The notes under the pieces are model-generated. The model was not told the origin of the DNA and did no database searches. It saw only the letters and a list, made by a program, of their open reading frames with translations. Below, one piece after another: positions 1-9,941 of a stretch of 64,000 bases of DNA. A program made the translations under genes and the position numbers. Origin of the DNA: Pseudohaliea rubra DSM 19751 (GTDB taxonomy: Bacteria; Pseudomonadota; Gammaproteobacteria; Pseudomonadales; Halieaceae); assembly GCF_000764025.1 (NCBI RefSeq), contig NZ_KN234745.1:186001-250000 (forward strand). Reading direction: 5' to 3'. Position 1 is the first letter of the stretch. Each line of letters starts with the position of its first letter.

Positions 1-1881
1 TCAGTAGACCTCAACTTCCGCGCTGGCGCGTAGCGCGCCTTCGTAGGCCCCGATGATGATGCTGCCGTACTCGCCGGCGATACTCCGGCGCAGCTGATTT
101 TCGCGTTGCGCCGGCAGGTTCTCCAGGCTCCCGGGGGTGACCCGGGTGAGTTCGACCAGAAAGATATCCCCTGCCGGACTGCTGACCAGCTCACGCACCG
201 GCGCCTCGCCTTCAGGCGGGGGCAAGGTGAAGACCCGGCGCCCCAGGGCAGTTGGCAGCGCATTAGCCGAGCGCGTGGCGCCGAGCTCAACCTGCCATTC
301 GTACTCCCCTGCACTGGCCAGAGCATCCAGCCTTTCCCCTCCAGCCAGTGCCGCCAGCAGCCGTTCGCCTTCTTCCAGCGCCGCGGCCCGGGCCCGCTCG
401 GCGGCTATGCGCGTGGCGATCTCGTCGCGCACGGCATCAAGCGGCTGCCGCTCCGGCAGGTGGTGTGCGTCCGCGTGCAAGACAAGATAGCGCTGCGGGG
501 CAAGCTCAAGTACAGGACTGTTGTGGCGCTCGACCAGTACTTCTTCGGAAAACAAGGCACTTTGCACCCGTGGATCGGCAAAGCGCCCTTCGGCGCCCTC
601 CCGGGGTATGCCTTCCGCACGCTCTACGGTCAGCCCGAGGGCCTCCGCAGGCGCCGAAAGGTCCTCGGCATTGAAGGCGCGATCTCGCAGGTCTTCCACG
701 ATCCGCAGCAACTCATCGCGCGCGGCACTCTCGCGCAGGCGCTGGGCGAGCTGGCCCCGCACCTCTTCGAAGCTTACCGCCTTGCCCTCCCGCCGATCGA
801 GAATCTTGATGATGTGCGTGCCGGCGTCCGTTTCCACCGGCGCGGACACTGCATTAACGGCGAGTGCGCTGATCGCCTGCTCCATGGCGGCCGGGAAGGT
901 ATCGCCGGCGGTGTAGCCAAGATCCCCCCCCACCGAGGCGGAGCCGATGTCATCGGACAGACGGCCGGCGACGGCGGCAAAATCCTCGTCACCCGTTGCT
1001 GCTGCCTGGGCCTCCGCGATGCGAGCCGCGTAGGCCGCATCGCTCTCGTCATCACTCTGAATGAGCAGGATGTGCGCAACGCGCGCCTCCGTGGGGACGT
1101 CGAAACTGTCGCGGGTGAGGTCGAACTCCTCGCGCAGAGTCTCCTCGCTGACGGGCTCTTCGAAGTCCTCCAGGGTAAGCTCGATGTAACTTACGTCAAC
1201 ACTCTCAGGCGTCATAAAACGCTCGGGATGGTCGTCGTACCACGCAGCAACCGCTTCAGCCTCGACGGTATCCGTTTTATCGAAGCGGTCCACGGGAATC
1301 GCCAGATAGCGCAGGTCCCTCTGCTCGCCGGCTATGCGTGCCTGCAGCGCCAGCTCCGCCGGGGTGGCAAAGTCGCTGGCGGCCAGCCCCGCGCGCAGCT
1401 GGTTGGTAACCAGGTCCTCCCGCAGGCTTTCCTTGAACAGGGCCGGCGTGAAGCCAGCGGTCGCGAGAACGCTGCGGAACAGATCCTGATCAAAGCTGCC
1501 AGCCACTTGAAACTGCTCCATGTCGCCGACAACGGCGCCGATGGTCTGTTCGGCGGTCATCAGCCCGAGGTCACCCGCCGCCTGCACAAGCAACTCCCGC
1601 TGGATCAACGTTTCGATGGCCTGGCCGGTGAGCCGGTCATCGTCGAGGAGTGACGGGTCTGCATCGTCGCCGAGCATCGACAAGAGTTGCCGGCGCTGCA
1701 GGTTGACGGTCTGCTGAACCTCGAAGGCCGTGATCGCCTCGCCGTTGACCTCGGCCACGCCGCTCTGGCCGCCACCGAGCAGAATCGACTCGATGCCGAA
1801 GAGCGCAAAGGAGACAACGATCAGGCCGATGATGACCTTGGCCAGGGTGCCCTGGATATTGGAGCGGATGTTCTGGAGCAT
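1..1881 (-). CDS. ppiD: Periplasmic folding chaperone / peptidyl-prolyl isomerase PpiD
   Basis: A 626-residue inner-membrane-anchored protein of the SurA/PpiD family, close to the usual PpiD length. One N-terminal membrane segment (about residues 13-36) follows a short positive cytoplasmic start. The large periplasmic part has a SurA_N-like helical region and a parvulin domain at about 260-360, with the parvulin pattern ARVAHILL and later DLGY. PpiD acts at the SecYEG exit on proteins entering the periplasm. It is the last gene of the tig-clpP-clpX-lon-hup-ppiD order, which is conserved in gammaproteobacteria. A terminator lies between hup and this gene, so it probably has its own promoter. 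The stop codon is at the very edge of the window; the gene is complete. Confidence 0.95.
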   Translation of the reverse strand: MLQNIRSNIQGTLAKVIIGLIVVSFALFGIESILLGGGQSGVAEVNGEAITAFEVQQTVNLQRRQLLSMLGDDADPSLLDDDRLTGQAIETLIQRELLVQAAGDLGLMTAEQTIGAVVGDMEQFQVAGSFDQDLFRSVLATAGFTPALFKESLREDLVTNQLRAGLAASDFATPAELALQARIAGEQRDLRYLAIPVDRFDKTDTVEAEAVAAWYDDHPERFMTPESVDVSYIELTLEDFEEPVSEETLREEFDLTRDSFDVPTEARVAHILLIQSDDESDAAYAARIAEAQAAATGDEDFAAVAGRLSDDIGSASVGGDLGYTAGDTFPAAMEQAISALAVNAVSAPVETDAGTHIIKILDRREGKAVSFEEVRGQLAQRLRESAARDELLRIVEDLRDRAFNAEDLSAPAEALGLTVERAEGIPREGAEGRFADPRVQSALFSEEVLVERHNSPVLELAPQRYLVLHADAHHLPERQPLDAVRDEIATRIAAERARAAALEEGERLLAALAGGERLDALASAGEYEWQVELGATRSANALPTALGRRVFTLPPPEGEAPVRELVSSPAGDIFLVELTRVTPGSLENLPAQRENQLRRSIAGEYGSIIIGAYEGALRASAEVEVY

Positions 1882-1925
1882 GGTGAGTCGCAGTCGCGTT
1901 AGTCAGGAATGACAGTGTCGGATAC

Positions 1926-1953
1926 AAAAAGAGCGCACCCGTTGAGTGCGCTC
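1926..1953 (-). terminator. Rho-independent terminator after hup
   Basis: On the minus strand an 8-bp stem GAGCGCAC/GTGCGCTC (1931-1938 with 1946-1953) closes a 7-nt loop and is followed by five T (1926-1930 on the plus strand read as A). It sits about 50 nt after the hup stop codon and 45 nt before the ppiD start, so it should end most hup transcripts. Confidence 0.85.
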
Positions 1954-2002
1954 CCTGTGCCGGAGCTACCTGGCTCGCCCCGGTGCCGGCCGTGGATCGT
2001 GG

Positions 2003-2278
2003 TCAGCTGTTGACCGCGTCCTTGAGCGCCTTGCCGGCCTTGAAGCCCGGCACGTTGGAGGGCGCGATCTGGATCGTGGCGCCGGTCTGCGGGTTGCGAC
2101 CCTCGCGGCCGGCCCGGGGCTTCACGGTGAAGGTACCAAAACCCACGAGGGACACCTGGTCACCCTTCACGAGTGCCTTGGTGATGTTGTCGATAACGGC
2201 GTCAAGCGCGCGGCCCGCGTCGGACTTGTTGATATCGGCATCGGCCGCGATTGCATCAATGAGTTCGGATTTGTTCAC
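2003..2278 (-). CDS. hupB: DNA-binding protein HU (beta-type)
   Basis: A 91-residue histone-like protein. It bends and compacts DNA as a dimer. The start is taken at GTG (2278), because the strong ribosome site AAGGGGAT lies 4 nt upstream and the protein then begins (M/V)[10 protein letters not shown], as HU does; the upstream ATG would add 14 unlikely residues. The HU signature [18 protein letters not shown] is present at about residues 46-63, where the arms contact DNA. It lies directly downstream of lon, as hupB does in E. coli, but has its own strong promoter and terminator, so it is probably a separate abundant transcript. Confidence 0.97.
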   Translation of the reverse strand: MNKSELIDAIAADADINKSDAGRALDAVIDNITKALVKGDQVSLVGFGTFTVKPRAGREGRNPQTGATIQIAPSNVPGFKAGKALKDAVNS

Positions 2279-2366
2279 TGTGATCCCCTTCGGTAATGGA
2301 CGCCGTGCCGGCGTGTTCAAGCTTTGTTTTATCAGGCTGGAAAGGCCCGCGCAGGAAGGACGGCAG

Positions 2367-2394
2367 GTTATACCACGGCCCGACGCGCGGTCAA
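2367..2394 (-). promoter_or_regulatory. Sigma70 promoter of hup
   Basis: On the minus strand -35 TTGACC (2389-2394), a 16-bp spacer and -10 TATAAC (2367-2372). It lies between the lon stop (2405) and the hup start (2278), giving a leader of about 80 nt. Confidence 0.8.
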
Positions 2395-2404
2395 CTTGAC
2401 TGCA

Positions 2405-4825
2405 TCAGTGAGTGTTCATGCGCGCCTCGTCGCCCTCCTCGCCGTCACTTCCGGACGGCTGCCGGTCGGGGGCAGGCGCGAGGTAGTCGTCGTCACTCAG
2501 CGGCTCCGGCGCCTTCTCCAGGGCAAGCGCCAGGACCTCGTCGATCCACTTCACGGCAACGATCTCCAGATCTTCCTTGATCTTAAGGGGTACCTCCTTG
2601 AGGTCGCGCTCGTTTTCCCGGGGGATAATCACCGTTTTTATCCCGCCGCGGCGCGCCGCAAGGAGCTTTTCCTTGAGACCGCCGATGGGCAGCACCTCAC
2701 CACGCAGGGTGATCTCACCCGTCATGGCAACATCGGCCCGCACGGGAATGCCCGTGGCGACCGATACCAGAGCCGTGCACATGGCGATACCTGCGCTGGG
2801 ACCGTCCTTCGGCGTAGCCCCCTCCGGCACGTGGATATGCAGGTCGTGGGTATCATGGTAGCGCGCCGGGATGCCGAGAAGCTGGGAGCGGCTGCGCACC
2901 ACCGTGCTTGCCGCCTGGATGGACTCCTGCATGACGTCGCCGAGGGAACCGGTCTTGACGTAGCGCCCCTTGCCGGCGACTGTCGCAGCCTCGATGGTCA
3001 GCAGTTCGCCGCCAACGGAGGTCCAGGCCAGGCCCGTGACCTGGCCGATCTTGTTCTCTTCCTCGGCCACGCCATAGTTGAACTTGCGCACGCCGAGCAG
3101 ATCCTCCAGGCCATCGGGCCCTACCTCGGTGCCCACTTCGGCCTCACTGAGCGCGATGTGCTTGACCATCTTGCGGCAGATCTTGGCGATCTCCCGCTCC
3201 AGCGCCCGCACACCGGCCTCGCGGGTGTAATAGCGGATGATATCGATGATTGCCGCGTCGCTGAGGGCGATCTCCCCTTTCTTAAGGCCATTGACCTTGA
3301 GCTGCTTTGGCAGCAGGTAGCGGAGGGCAATGTTGAGTTTTTCATCCTCTGTGTAGCCGGGGATGCGGATCACTTCCATCCGGTCCAGAAGCGGCGTCGG
3401 AATGTTCATGGTGTTCGAGGTGCACACGAACATCACGTCCGAGAGGTCGTAGTCCACCTCCAGATAATGGTCATTGAAAGCGTGGTTCTGCTCCGGATCC
3501 AGCACCTCGAGCATGGCCGAGGCGGGATCACCGCGGTGGTCCATGCCCATCTTGTCGATCTCGTCGAGCAGGAACAGCGGGTTGCGCACACCGGCCTTGG
3601 CCATTTTCTGGAGGAGCTTGCCGGGCATGGAACCGATGTAGGTACGGCGGTGGCCGCGGATCTCCGCCTCGTCGCGAACCCCGCCCAGGGCCATGCGCAC
3701 AAACTTCCGGTTGGTGGCCCGGGCCAGGGACTCGCCGAGCGAGGTCTTGCCGACCCCCGGCGGGCCCACCAGACAGAGCACCGGGCCCTTGAGCTTGCGC
3801 ACACGCTTCTGCACCGCCAGATACTCGACGATGCGTTCCTTGACCTCTTCGAGGCCGTAGTGATCGGCATCGAGGATGTCCTGGGCGCGCTTGAGGTCAT
3901 GCTTGACCCGACTGCGCTTCGACCAGGGCACGCTGACCATCCAGTCCAGATAGCTGCGTACCACGGAGGCCTCTGCTGACATGGGCGACATCATTTTCAG
4001 CTTCGACAGCTCACCCAGGGCTTTCTCCCGGGCCTCATCGGGCATGCGCGCCTCGTTGATCCTGGCCTCCAGCTCCTCGGCCTCGTTCGGCGCGTCGTCC
4101 ATCTCCCCGAGCTCTTTCTGGATCGCCTTCATCTGCTCGTTGAGGTAATACTCGCGCTGGCTCTTCTCCATCTGCTTCTTGACGCGGCCGCGGATGCGCT
4201 TCTCCACCTGAAACAGGTCGATTTCGGCTTCCATGAGGCCCATAAGGTGCTCGAGGCGGGGCTTTACATCAGCAATCTCGAGGATGCGCTGCTTTTCTTC
4301 CAGGTCCACGCCCATATGCGCGGCGATCGTGTCCGCCAGGCGACCGGGCTCGTCGATACCGGACAGGGAAGTGAGCACTTCTGCGGGCACCTTCTTGCTC
4401 AGGTTGACATACTTTTCAAACTGACTGGACGTGGAGCGGACCAGGCCCTCGGCCTCGCTCTCGTCAGGCTCGGCGCCTTCGATCTCACGTACGCCGGCAA
4501 CCGCGTAGGCGCCATCGTCATCGACGGAATCCACTGCGGCTCGATACAGCCCTTCCACCAGCACCTTGATGGTGCCGTCGGGAAGCCTGAGCAGTTGCAG
4601 GATATTGGAAACGGTACCCACCTGGTAAATGTCGTCGGCACCGGGGTTGTCCTCGGCGGCACTGCGCTGGGCCACAAGGAGGACCTGCTTGTCGCCGCTC
4701 ATGGCTGTCTCGAGCGCGTCGATGGATTTCTGCCGGCCCACGAAGAGCGGCAGTACCATGTGCGGGTACACCACGACGTCGCGCAGGGGAAGCAGGGGTA
4801 GCTGCAAGGCGGATACATCGCCCAT
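2405..4825 (-). CDS. lon: ATP-dependent protease Lon
   Basis: An 806-residue Lon protease. It unfolds and degrades damaged and regulatory proteins in the cytoplasm. Domains in order: the N-terminal LON substrate domain, a coiled coil, the AAA+ module with Walker A GPPGVGKT and sensor regions, and the Ser-Lys protease domain with DGPSAGIA (Ser about 677) and the catalytic Lys about 43 residues later. I chose ATG at 4825, which has GGAG 8 nt upstream. A GTG 21 nt further up (4846) is in frame but would lie within about 10 nt of the predicted transcript start. The gene has a heat-shock-like promoter and is followed by hup. The acidic C-terminal tail after the protease domain is longer than in E. 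coli. Confidence 0.97.
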   Translation of the reverse strand: MGDVSALQLPLLPLRDVVVYPHMVLPLFVGRQKSIDALETAMSGDKQVLLVAQRSAAEDNPGADDIYQVGTVSNILQLLRLPDGTIKVLVEGLYRAAVDSVDDDGAYAVAGVREIEGAEPDESEAEGLVRSTSSQFEKYVNLSKKVPAEVLTSLSGIDEPGRLADTIAAHMGVDLEEKQRILEIADVKPRLEHLMGLMEAEIDLFQVEKRIRGRVKKQMEKSQREYYLNEQMKAIQKELGEMDDAPNEAEELEARINEARMPDEAREKALGELSKLKMMSPMSAEASVVRSYLDWMVSVPWSKRSRVKHDLKRAQDILDADHYGLEEVKERIVEYLAVQKRVRKLKGPVLCLVGPPGVGKTSLGESLARATNRKFVRMALGGVRDEAEIRGHRRTYIGSMPGKLLQKMAKAGVRNPLFLLDEIDKMGMDHRGDPASAMLEVLDPEQNHAFNDHYLEVDYDLSDVMFVCTSNTMNIPTPLLDRMEVIRIPGYTEDEKLNIALRYLLPKQLKVNGLKKGEIALSDAAIIDIIRYYTREAGVRALEREIAKICRKMVKHIALSEAEVGTEVGPDGLEDLLGVRKFNYGVAEEENKIGQVTGLAWTSVGGELLTIEAATVAGKGRYVKTGSLGDVMQESIQAASTVVRSRSQLLGIPARYHDTHDLHIHVPEGATPKDGPSAGIAMCTALVSVATGIPVRADVAMTGEITLRGEVLPIGGLKEKLLAARRGGIKTVIIPRENERDLKEVPLKIKEDLEIVAVKWIDEVLALALEKAPEPLSDDDYLAPAPDRQPSGSDGEEGDEARMNTH

Positions 4826-4860
4826 AAAATTCTCCGGGTCTGTCACCTGTAATGATCAGT

Positions 4861-4887
4861 GTTGGGGCGCGACGGCAACTTTACAAG
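4861..4887 (-). promoter_or_regulatory. Heat-shock (sigma32-type) promoter candidate for lon
   Basis: On the minus strand CTTGTAA (4881-4887), 13 bp, then CCCCAAC (4861-4867). This resembles the sigma32 consensus CTTGAA / CCCCAT. Lon is a classical sigma32 target, and the position fits a leader of about 30 nt before ATG 4825. Confidence 0.6.
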
Positions 4888-4953
4888 CGCCGCCGCCCGC
4901 CGGCGCTTGCCAGTGATCCGATGCCGGAAACGGCGAGAGCTCGCCGGGGACCG

Positions 4954-6246
4954 TCAGTCCTCCGGCGCCGCGGCGCGGGCCGGTTCGCTGTTCTGGTAGA
5001 CGAGCAGGGGCTCCGAGTCGCCACGGATGACCGATTCGTCGATCACGACCTTGGCCACATCGTCCCGGGACGGGATGTTGTACATGGAGTCGAGGAGCAC
5101 GCCCTCAAGGATGGAGCGCAGACCCCGGGCGCCGGTCTTGCGATCCATGGCCCGCTCGGCGACAGCGCGCAGGCCGTCCTCGCGGAAATCCACCTCAACA
5201 CCTTCCATCTCAAACAGCTTGGCGTACTGCTTGGTGAGGGAGTTCTTCGGCTCGGTGAGAATCTTCACCAGGGCCGTGACGTCCAGTTCCTCGAGCGTGG
5301 CGATTACCGGCAGGCGACCGACAAACTCGGGGATAAGGCCATACTGCACGAGGTCTTCAGGCTCAAGTTCGAACAGCAGCTCACCGACGTTCCGGTTCTC
5401 ATCCTTGCTTTTGACCTCGGCCGAAAAACCGATACCGCCCTTCTCGGAACGGTTACGGATGACTTTGTCGAGGCCGGCGAAGGCGCCGCCACAGATGAAC
5501 AGGATGCTGGAGGTATCCACCTGCAGGAACTCCTGCTGCGGGTGCTTGCGTCCCCCCTGGGGCGGTACCGAGGCTACTGTGCCTTCGATGAGCTTGAGCA
5601 GTGCCTGCTGTACACCCTCCCCGGAAACGTCACGGGTGATTGAGGGGTTGTCCGACTTGCGGGAGATCTTGTCGATCTCGTCGATGTAAACAATGCCCAC
5701 CTGGGCCTTTTCCACATCGTAGTCGCACTTCTGCAGGAGCTTCTGAATAATGTTCTCGACGTCCTCGCCGACGTATCCGGCCTCGGTCAGCGTCGTGGCA
5801 TCGGCGATAGTGAAAGGCACGTCGAGGAGCCGCGCGAGGGTTTCAGCGAGCAGGGTCTTGCCGGAACCCGTGGGGCCCACGAGCAGGATATTGCTCTTGC
5901 TCAGCTCCACATCCTCACCACGACCGCTGCTACCGTAGCGCAGGCGCTTGTAATGGTTGTACACGGCGACGGAGAGGACTTTCTTGGCGCGCTGCTGGCC
6001 GATGACATACTCGTCGAGGATGTCATTGATTTCCCGCGGGGACGGCAGCCGGTCCTGCTTGTCGTCGCTGCCGGCCTCCTGAACCTCCTCGCGGATGATA
6101 TCGTTGCAGAGATCCACGCATTCGTCGCAGATGAACACGGAGGGGCCCGCAATCAACTTGCGCACCTCGTGCTGACTCTTGCCGCAGAACGAACAGTACA
6201 GAAGCTTTCCGCTGTCGTCTCCGCTGCCGGAGGATTCCTTACTCAT
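4954..6246 (-). CDS. clpX: ATP-dependent unfoldase ClpX
   Basis: A 430-residue AAA+ unfoldase that feeds tagged substrates to ClpP. The N-terminal zinc-binding domain has Cys18, Cys21, Cys40 and Cys43. Walker A GPTGSGKT is at about 125-132 and Walker B VYIDEID at about 187-193. The IGF loop that docks on ClpP is present in GGIGFSAEV. Length and start match the family. It lies downstream of clpP and upstream of lon, the standard gammaproteobacterial order. The 137-bp gap to clpP may hold its own promoter, but I see no convincing one. Confidence 0.97.
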   Translation of the reverse strand: MSKESSGSGDDSGKLLYCSFCGKSQHEVRKLIAGPSVFICDECVDLCNDIIREEVQEAGSDDKQDRLPSPREINDILDEYVIGQQRAKKVLSVAVYNHYKRLRYGSSGRGEDVELSKSNILLVGPTGSGKTLLAETLARLLDVPFTIADATTLTEAGYVGEDVENIIQKLLQKCDYDVEKAQVGIVYIDEIDKISRKSDNPSITRDVSGEGVQQALLKLIEGTVASVPPQGGRKHPQQEFLQVDTSSILFICGGAFAGLDKVIRNRSEKGGIGFSAEVKSKDENRNVGELLFELEPEDLVQYGLIPEFVGRLPVIATLEELDVTALVKILTEPKNSLTKQYAKLFEMEGVEVDFREDGLRAVAERAMDRKTGARGLRSILEGVLLDSMYNIPSRDDVAKVVIDESVIRGDSEPLLVYQNSEPARAAAPED

Positions 6247-6383
6247 CTAACCGCCTGTCTCTCTGCCTGCTTGCCGGCAGCTCAAAAGCCGCCCTGATCA
6301 CGGCCTCGGCCGCGACTCTCTACGCTCCAAGGGTGAGGTTTTTTCGGCGCCTTTGCAAGTCACCGCCGCCCCGGGGGCCGCTG

Positions 6384-7031
6384 TCAGACCCCTGCCGGCG
6401 CTGTGCCACGGGCGCTGACGACCGTGTCGACCAGGCCGTAGTCACAGCTCTGGTTGGCGTCCATGAACCGGTCGCGCTCCGTGTCGCGCTCGATCACCTC
6501 AATCGGCTGGCCCGTGTGCTCCGCCATCAGGCGGTTCAGACGCTCACGGATGATAAGGATCTCCCGGGCCTGGATATCGATGTCAGTCGCCTGGCCCTGG
6601 GCGCCGCCGCTGGGCTGGTGGATCATCGTGCGGGCATTGGGCAGGATGAAGCGCTTGTCCTTTGCCCCGCCGCAGAGCAGGAACGCGCCCATGGAGGCCG
6701 CCTGGCCGACGCACATGGTGCTCACGTCGGGCTTGATGAACTGCATCGTGTCGTAAATCGACAAACCTGCGGTCACGGAACCGCCGGGGGAGTTGATGTA
6801 GAGATGCACATCCTTATCGGGGTTCTCCGACTCCAGGAACAGGAGCTGCGCCACAATGAGATTCGCCATTTGATCCTCGATCGGACCCACGACAAAGATG
6901 ACGCGCTCCTTGAGCAGCCGGGAAAAGATATCGTAGGAGCGCTCACCCCGGGATGTCTGCTCCACCACCATCGGCACGAGGCCGAGGTTCTGTACCGTTT
7001 GCCGCTCGTAACCGCCGGGCTGGTTGGCCAT
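6384..7031 (-). CDS. clpP: ATP-dependent Clp protease proteolytic subunit ClpP
   Basis: A 215-residue serine protease that forms the tetradecameric chamber paired with ClpX. The catalytic triad is visible: Ser113 in GQAASMGAF, His138 in MIHQPSGG and Asp187 in ERDTERD. All are shifted by 16 from mature E. coli numbering, which is consistent with a short N-terminal propeptide. ATG at 7031 follows AGAGGAAGTG. It is immediately upstream of clpX and downstream of tig. Confidence 0.97.
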   Translation of the reverse strand: MANQPGGYERQTVQNLGLVPMVVEQTSRGERSYDIFSRLLKERVIFVVGPIEDQMANLIVAQLLFLESENPDKDVHLYINSPGGSVTAGLSIYDTMQFIKPDVSTMCVGQAASMGAFLLCGGAKDKRFILPNARTMIHQPSGGAQGQATDIDIQAREILIIRERLNRLMAEHTGQPIEVIERDTERDRFMDANQSCDYGLVDTVVSARGTAPAGV

Positions 7032-7079
7032 ATGCTCACTTCCTCTAGCGCGGGGCCCGCAGGAAGCGGGCGCTGGTTT

Positions 7080-7101
7080 GCGTCCACCCCGGGGTGGACG
7101 C
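7080..7101. repeat. 22-bp perfect palindrome between tig and clpP
   Basis: GCGTCCACCCC followed directly by its reverse complement, in the 80-bp gap between the tig stop and the clpP start. In RNA it would form a strong hairpin with a tight loop. No T-run follows on either strand, so it is not a typical terminator. It may be a processing or attenuation site, or a protein-binding site. Confidence 0.6.
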
Positions 7102-7111
7102 GGGTTCGGGT

Positions 7112-8440
7112 TCAGATGTTGTTCGCCTGCTGGCCGAGGCTGATTGCCTCCTGATAACTGCAGGGCGCCTCGGAGACCGAGGCCTGCTCGAGCAGAGCTT
7201 CGACCGCCTGATCTTCCAGCACTTTTGATTCTACGGCCTGGAGCTGCTCCTGGTTCCCGTAGTACCAGTTGATGACCTCTTCCGGCTCCTGATAGGTCGA
7301 AGCCAGCTCCTCGATCTCGCCGCGTACACGCTCCGGGTCCGCCTTGAGCTCGCGCTCGCTGATGAGCTCCGCGAGCAGCAGACCCAGCTTGACCCGGCGC
7401 CCGGCACGCTCGGCGAACATCTCATCCGGCAGCAGGGACTTGAGATCGAGGTTCTGGGCGCTGGCGCCGCCGAACTGCTGGAACATCTGCCGGCGCATGC
7501 CGTCGACTTCCTGGGCGATGAGGGCCTGCGGCACCTCAAGATCATCATGGGCTTCGAGCAGCGAATCCATTACCTGCTGCTTGACCCGGGCCTGGGTCGC
7601 ATTGCGCAGCTCGCGCTCCATGTTCGCAGCGACTTCGGCACGGAAACTCGCCTCGTCATCGCCCTCAACACCGTAGGCAGCGAAGAGCTTTTCATCGAGC
7701 GGTGCCAGCTGAAGCTCGCTGACACTGTTGACTTTGACCGCAAATTCAACCGCCGCGCCCTGCAGACTCTCTTCCTGATAGTCTTCGGGGAAGGTCAGGG
7801 CGAGACGCTTTTCCTCGCCGGGGCTCATGCCGGTAATACCGTCCTCGAAACCGGGCACCATGCGACCGCTGCCCAGCTCCAGCTCCGTGCCCTCACCGCT
7901 GCCGCCCTCAAAGGGCTCACCGTCACGGGTGCCCGTGAAATCGATATTGACCTTGTCGCCCTCCTGGGCCGCGCGCTCGACTTCCTCCCAGCTGCCTTGC
8001 TGGCGACGGAAGACGTCGATGATGTTGTCGACGTCTTCATCGGTGACGCTGGCGGCGGGCTTCTCTACGGTGAAACCGGAGACGTCCTTCAGGGTAACCT
8101 CAGGGAACACCTCAAAGGTGGCGACGTACTCGAGATCCTGACCGGCCTCAAGATTGCGCGGCTCGATCGTAGGCTGGCCGGCCGGGCGCAGCTTCTCCTG
8201 CATTACCGCGTCCTGGAAGCTCTGACTCATGACCTCACCGAGCACCTCCTGGCGGACCCCTGCACCAAAGCGCTGGCGCATCACCCGCATGGGTACCTTG
8301 CCGGGCCGGAATCCTGGCAGCCGCACATTCTTTTTGGCCTGCTGCAGCCGGTTATCGACCTCCTGGTCAACCCGCTCCGCGGGGACCCCGACGGTCAGGC
8401 GTCGCTCGAGGCCGGAGGTCGTTTCGATGGAAACCTGCAT
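7112..8440 (-). CDS. tig: Trigger factor
   Basis: A 442-residue ribosome-associated chaperone and prolyl isomerase that meets nascent chains at the exit tunnel. The ribosome-binding signature [10 protein letters not shown] is at about 42-51. The FKBP-type isomerase domain is at about 160-245 ([17 protein letters not shown]), and the helical C-terminal domain follows. Length is slightly above the E. coli protein (432). It is the first gene of the tig-clpP-clpX-lon run and lies just downstream of a tRNA-Leu on the same strand. Confidence 0.96.
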   Translation of the reverse strand: MQVSIETTSGLERRLTVGVPAERVDQEVDNRLQQAKKNVRLPGFRPGKVPMRVMRQRFGAGVRQEVLGEVMSQSFQDAVMQEKLRPAGQPTIEPRNLEAGQDLEYVATFEVFPEVTLKDVSGFTVEKPAASVTDEDVDNIIDVFRRQQGSWEEVERAAQEGDKVNIDFTGTRDGEPFEGGSGEGTELELGSGRMVPGFEDGITGMSPGEEKRLALTFPEDYQEESLQGAAVEFAVKVNSVSELQLAPLDEKLFAAYGVEGDDEASFRAEVAANMERELRNATQARVKQQVMDSLLEAHDDLEVPQALIAQEVDGMRRQMFQQFGGASAQNLDLKSLLPDEMFAERAGRRVKLGLLLAELISERELKADPERVRGEIEELASTYQEPEEVINWYYGNQEQLQAVESKVLEDQAVEALLEQASVSEAPCSYQEAISLGQQANNI

Positions 8441-8517
8441 GGTCTATCCTCACAGTGGTTGCCGGCGGCGCCGGGCGCCGCTCGCTGTCATACTCCGGCC
8501 CAAAGGCCGCTTGCACC

Positions 8518-8604
8518 TGGTGCGGAAGGAGAGACTCGAACTCTCACGCCGTTTAAGGCACTGGAACCTAAATCCAGCGCGTCTACCAGTTCCGCCACTT
8601 CCGC
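8518..8604 (-). tRNA. tRNA-Leu(UAG)
   Basis: Minus strand, 87 nt with an encoded CCA. The acceptor stem GCGGAAG pairs with CUUCCGC, the anticodon loop CUGGAUUUAGGUUCCAG carries UAG, a long variable arm typical of class II tRNA-Leu is present, and the T-arm GAGAGUUCGAGUCUCUC is perfect. It precedes tig on the same strand. Confidence 0.95.
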
Positions 8605-8780
8605 CTGAACACGCTCTGCACCTGCCCGCCACCACGGCAATCGCGTCTAAACTGGACCCAAGTCCATGAAAATAAAGCGGATTTCAATCTTGTTGGCAGG
8701 CTGGCGGGCTCGCTTCAAGGCGCGAGATTCTGCCACAAGCCCCCTACCCGTTCAACTGGCCTGCGCTCACTGGCCCGCAC

Positions 8781-9848
8781 TCAGTCTGTAAGGCAGTCCG
8801 GGTCGAAGGCCCAGGCGCCGTCGAGCCAGGCCAGCAGTTCGCGCGGCGCCGAGCCCGGCAGTGCTGCGTAGCGCTCGCGCAGCCGCCGCCGCTCGCCCCG
8901 GTCGAGCTGGTCCCGGGGCCGCGCCTCGAAGAGGGGCGCGTCCTCCGCCAGTGCCGCGGCGACCGAGGGCCCCAGACGCTCCTCGAGCCACTGCGCCGCG
9001 CTTGCAATCCGGCCATGCAGCTCAGCAAGGCCAGCCAGAGCGGGTAGTGAGAGCGCGGGCTGGTTCATGGCGTTGCACAGGTGGCCTGCACAATGTGCTC
9101 CCAGGGCGCCGCCACGCTGTGGTGGTGGACCGAGGTAGAGATGCAGGGAGCGCTTTGCACCATCGTTTACCGGCCAGTTGTCCCAGAGGGTCAGCGGGCG
9201 GCGGAAAGCTGAGCTCGCCGCGGCGAGGTCCGCGCCACTGATGGCCGGGGCACAGACCTCGGGGCCGGTCCAGAAGATGCCCGCCCCCGGGGGTAACGCG
9301 GCGCCCAGGGCCTCCCGGTAAGCGTCGGGCCGGGGGCCGAAAACGCGGTCGAGAACCGGGTCGTCACTGTAATAGGTCGGGCAGACCAACAGGCGCTCGG
9401 CCCGGCTCCAGGCCGCGACATCGGCAACGATCTCCCCCTGGCGCGCAGCGAGGTCCAGGGTATCGCCGGGCATGTCATCGAAGAGGATGGCCAGCAGCGC
9501 CGCACCGAGATCATCGAGCTGACGGACGCGCACCTGCAGTTTGCGCCGGGCCGACGGGCCGTAATCCTCGTACAGCTTGAAGGGCGACAGGCCCAGGCCC
9601 AGCATAACGCCCGAGGAGCGGGCGTGGCCTGCCAGCCGCTCCAGCGCGGCAGTCTCGGCTGCAGGCCAGGGTAGCGACCAGCGCCGCCGAAGGTGCGCAT
9701 CGGCCTTCGGGGCGTACAGGTAGGCGTCGAGTCCGAGGTCGCCCACATCGGTCACCAACTGCCACCGCTCAGCCGCTGACCAGGGACGGCCATAAAACCC
9801 TTCAATGGCTCCGGTGAGCCTGGAGGTCGCGATGACGTTAGCAGTCAT
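8781..9848 (-). CDS. GH84-type beta-N-acetylglucosaminidase (hyaluronidase / O-GlcNAcase-like)
   Basis: A 355-residue protein with the catalytic barrel of glycoside hydrolase family 84. The start TGAIEGFYGRPWS is the family's signature N-terminal strand. The double aspartate in ILFDDMPGD (Asp124-Asp125) matches the substrate-assisted catalytic pair. Further family patterns are YLYAPKAD and LWDNWPVND. There is no signal peptide, so it would act in the cytoplasm, unlike secreted clostridial members; the product might recycle GlcNAc-containing glycans or remove GlcNAc from proteins. It is a single gene between tRNA-Leu/tig and pilZ with no glycan genes nearby. The precise substrate is unknown. 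Confidence 0.85.
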   Translation of the reverse strand: MTANVIATSRLTGAIEGFYGRPWSAAERWQLVTDVGDLGLDAYLYAPKADAHLRRRWSLPWPAAETAALERLAGHARSSGVMLGLGLSPFKLYEDYGPSARRKLQVRVRQLDDLGAALLAILFDDMPGDTLDLAARQGEIVADVAAWSRAERLLVCPTYYSDDPVLDRVFGPRPDAYREALGAALPPGAGIFWTGPEVCAPAISGADLAAASSAFRRPLTLWDNWPVNDGAKRSLHLYLGPPPQRGGALGAHCAGHLCNAMNQPALSLPALAGLAELHGRIASAAQWLEERLGPSVAAALAEDAPLFEARPRDQLDRGERRRLRERYAALPGSAPRELLAWLDGAWAFDPDCLTD

Positions 9849-9868
9849 GGAGATTTCAGGGCTCTTTT

Positions 9869-9877
9869 TTTATAGCA
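9869..9877 (-). promoter_or_regulatory. Extended -10 promoter candidate for the GH84 gene
   Basis: On the minus strand TGCTATAAA: a TGn extended -10 joined to TATAAA, about 20 nt before the ATG at 9848, in an AT-rich stretch. No good -35 is seen. The leader would be very short. Confidence 0.4.
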
Positions 9878-9941
9878 AAATGAACTAAATATTCCCCTAA
9901 AGGGGCATGGAAAATTGTCATGATTCAGCGATACTTAAGTC

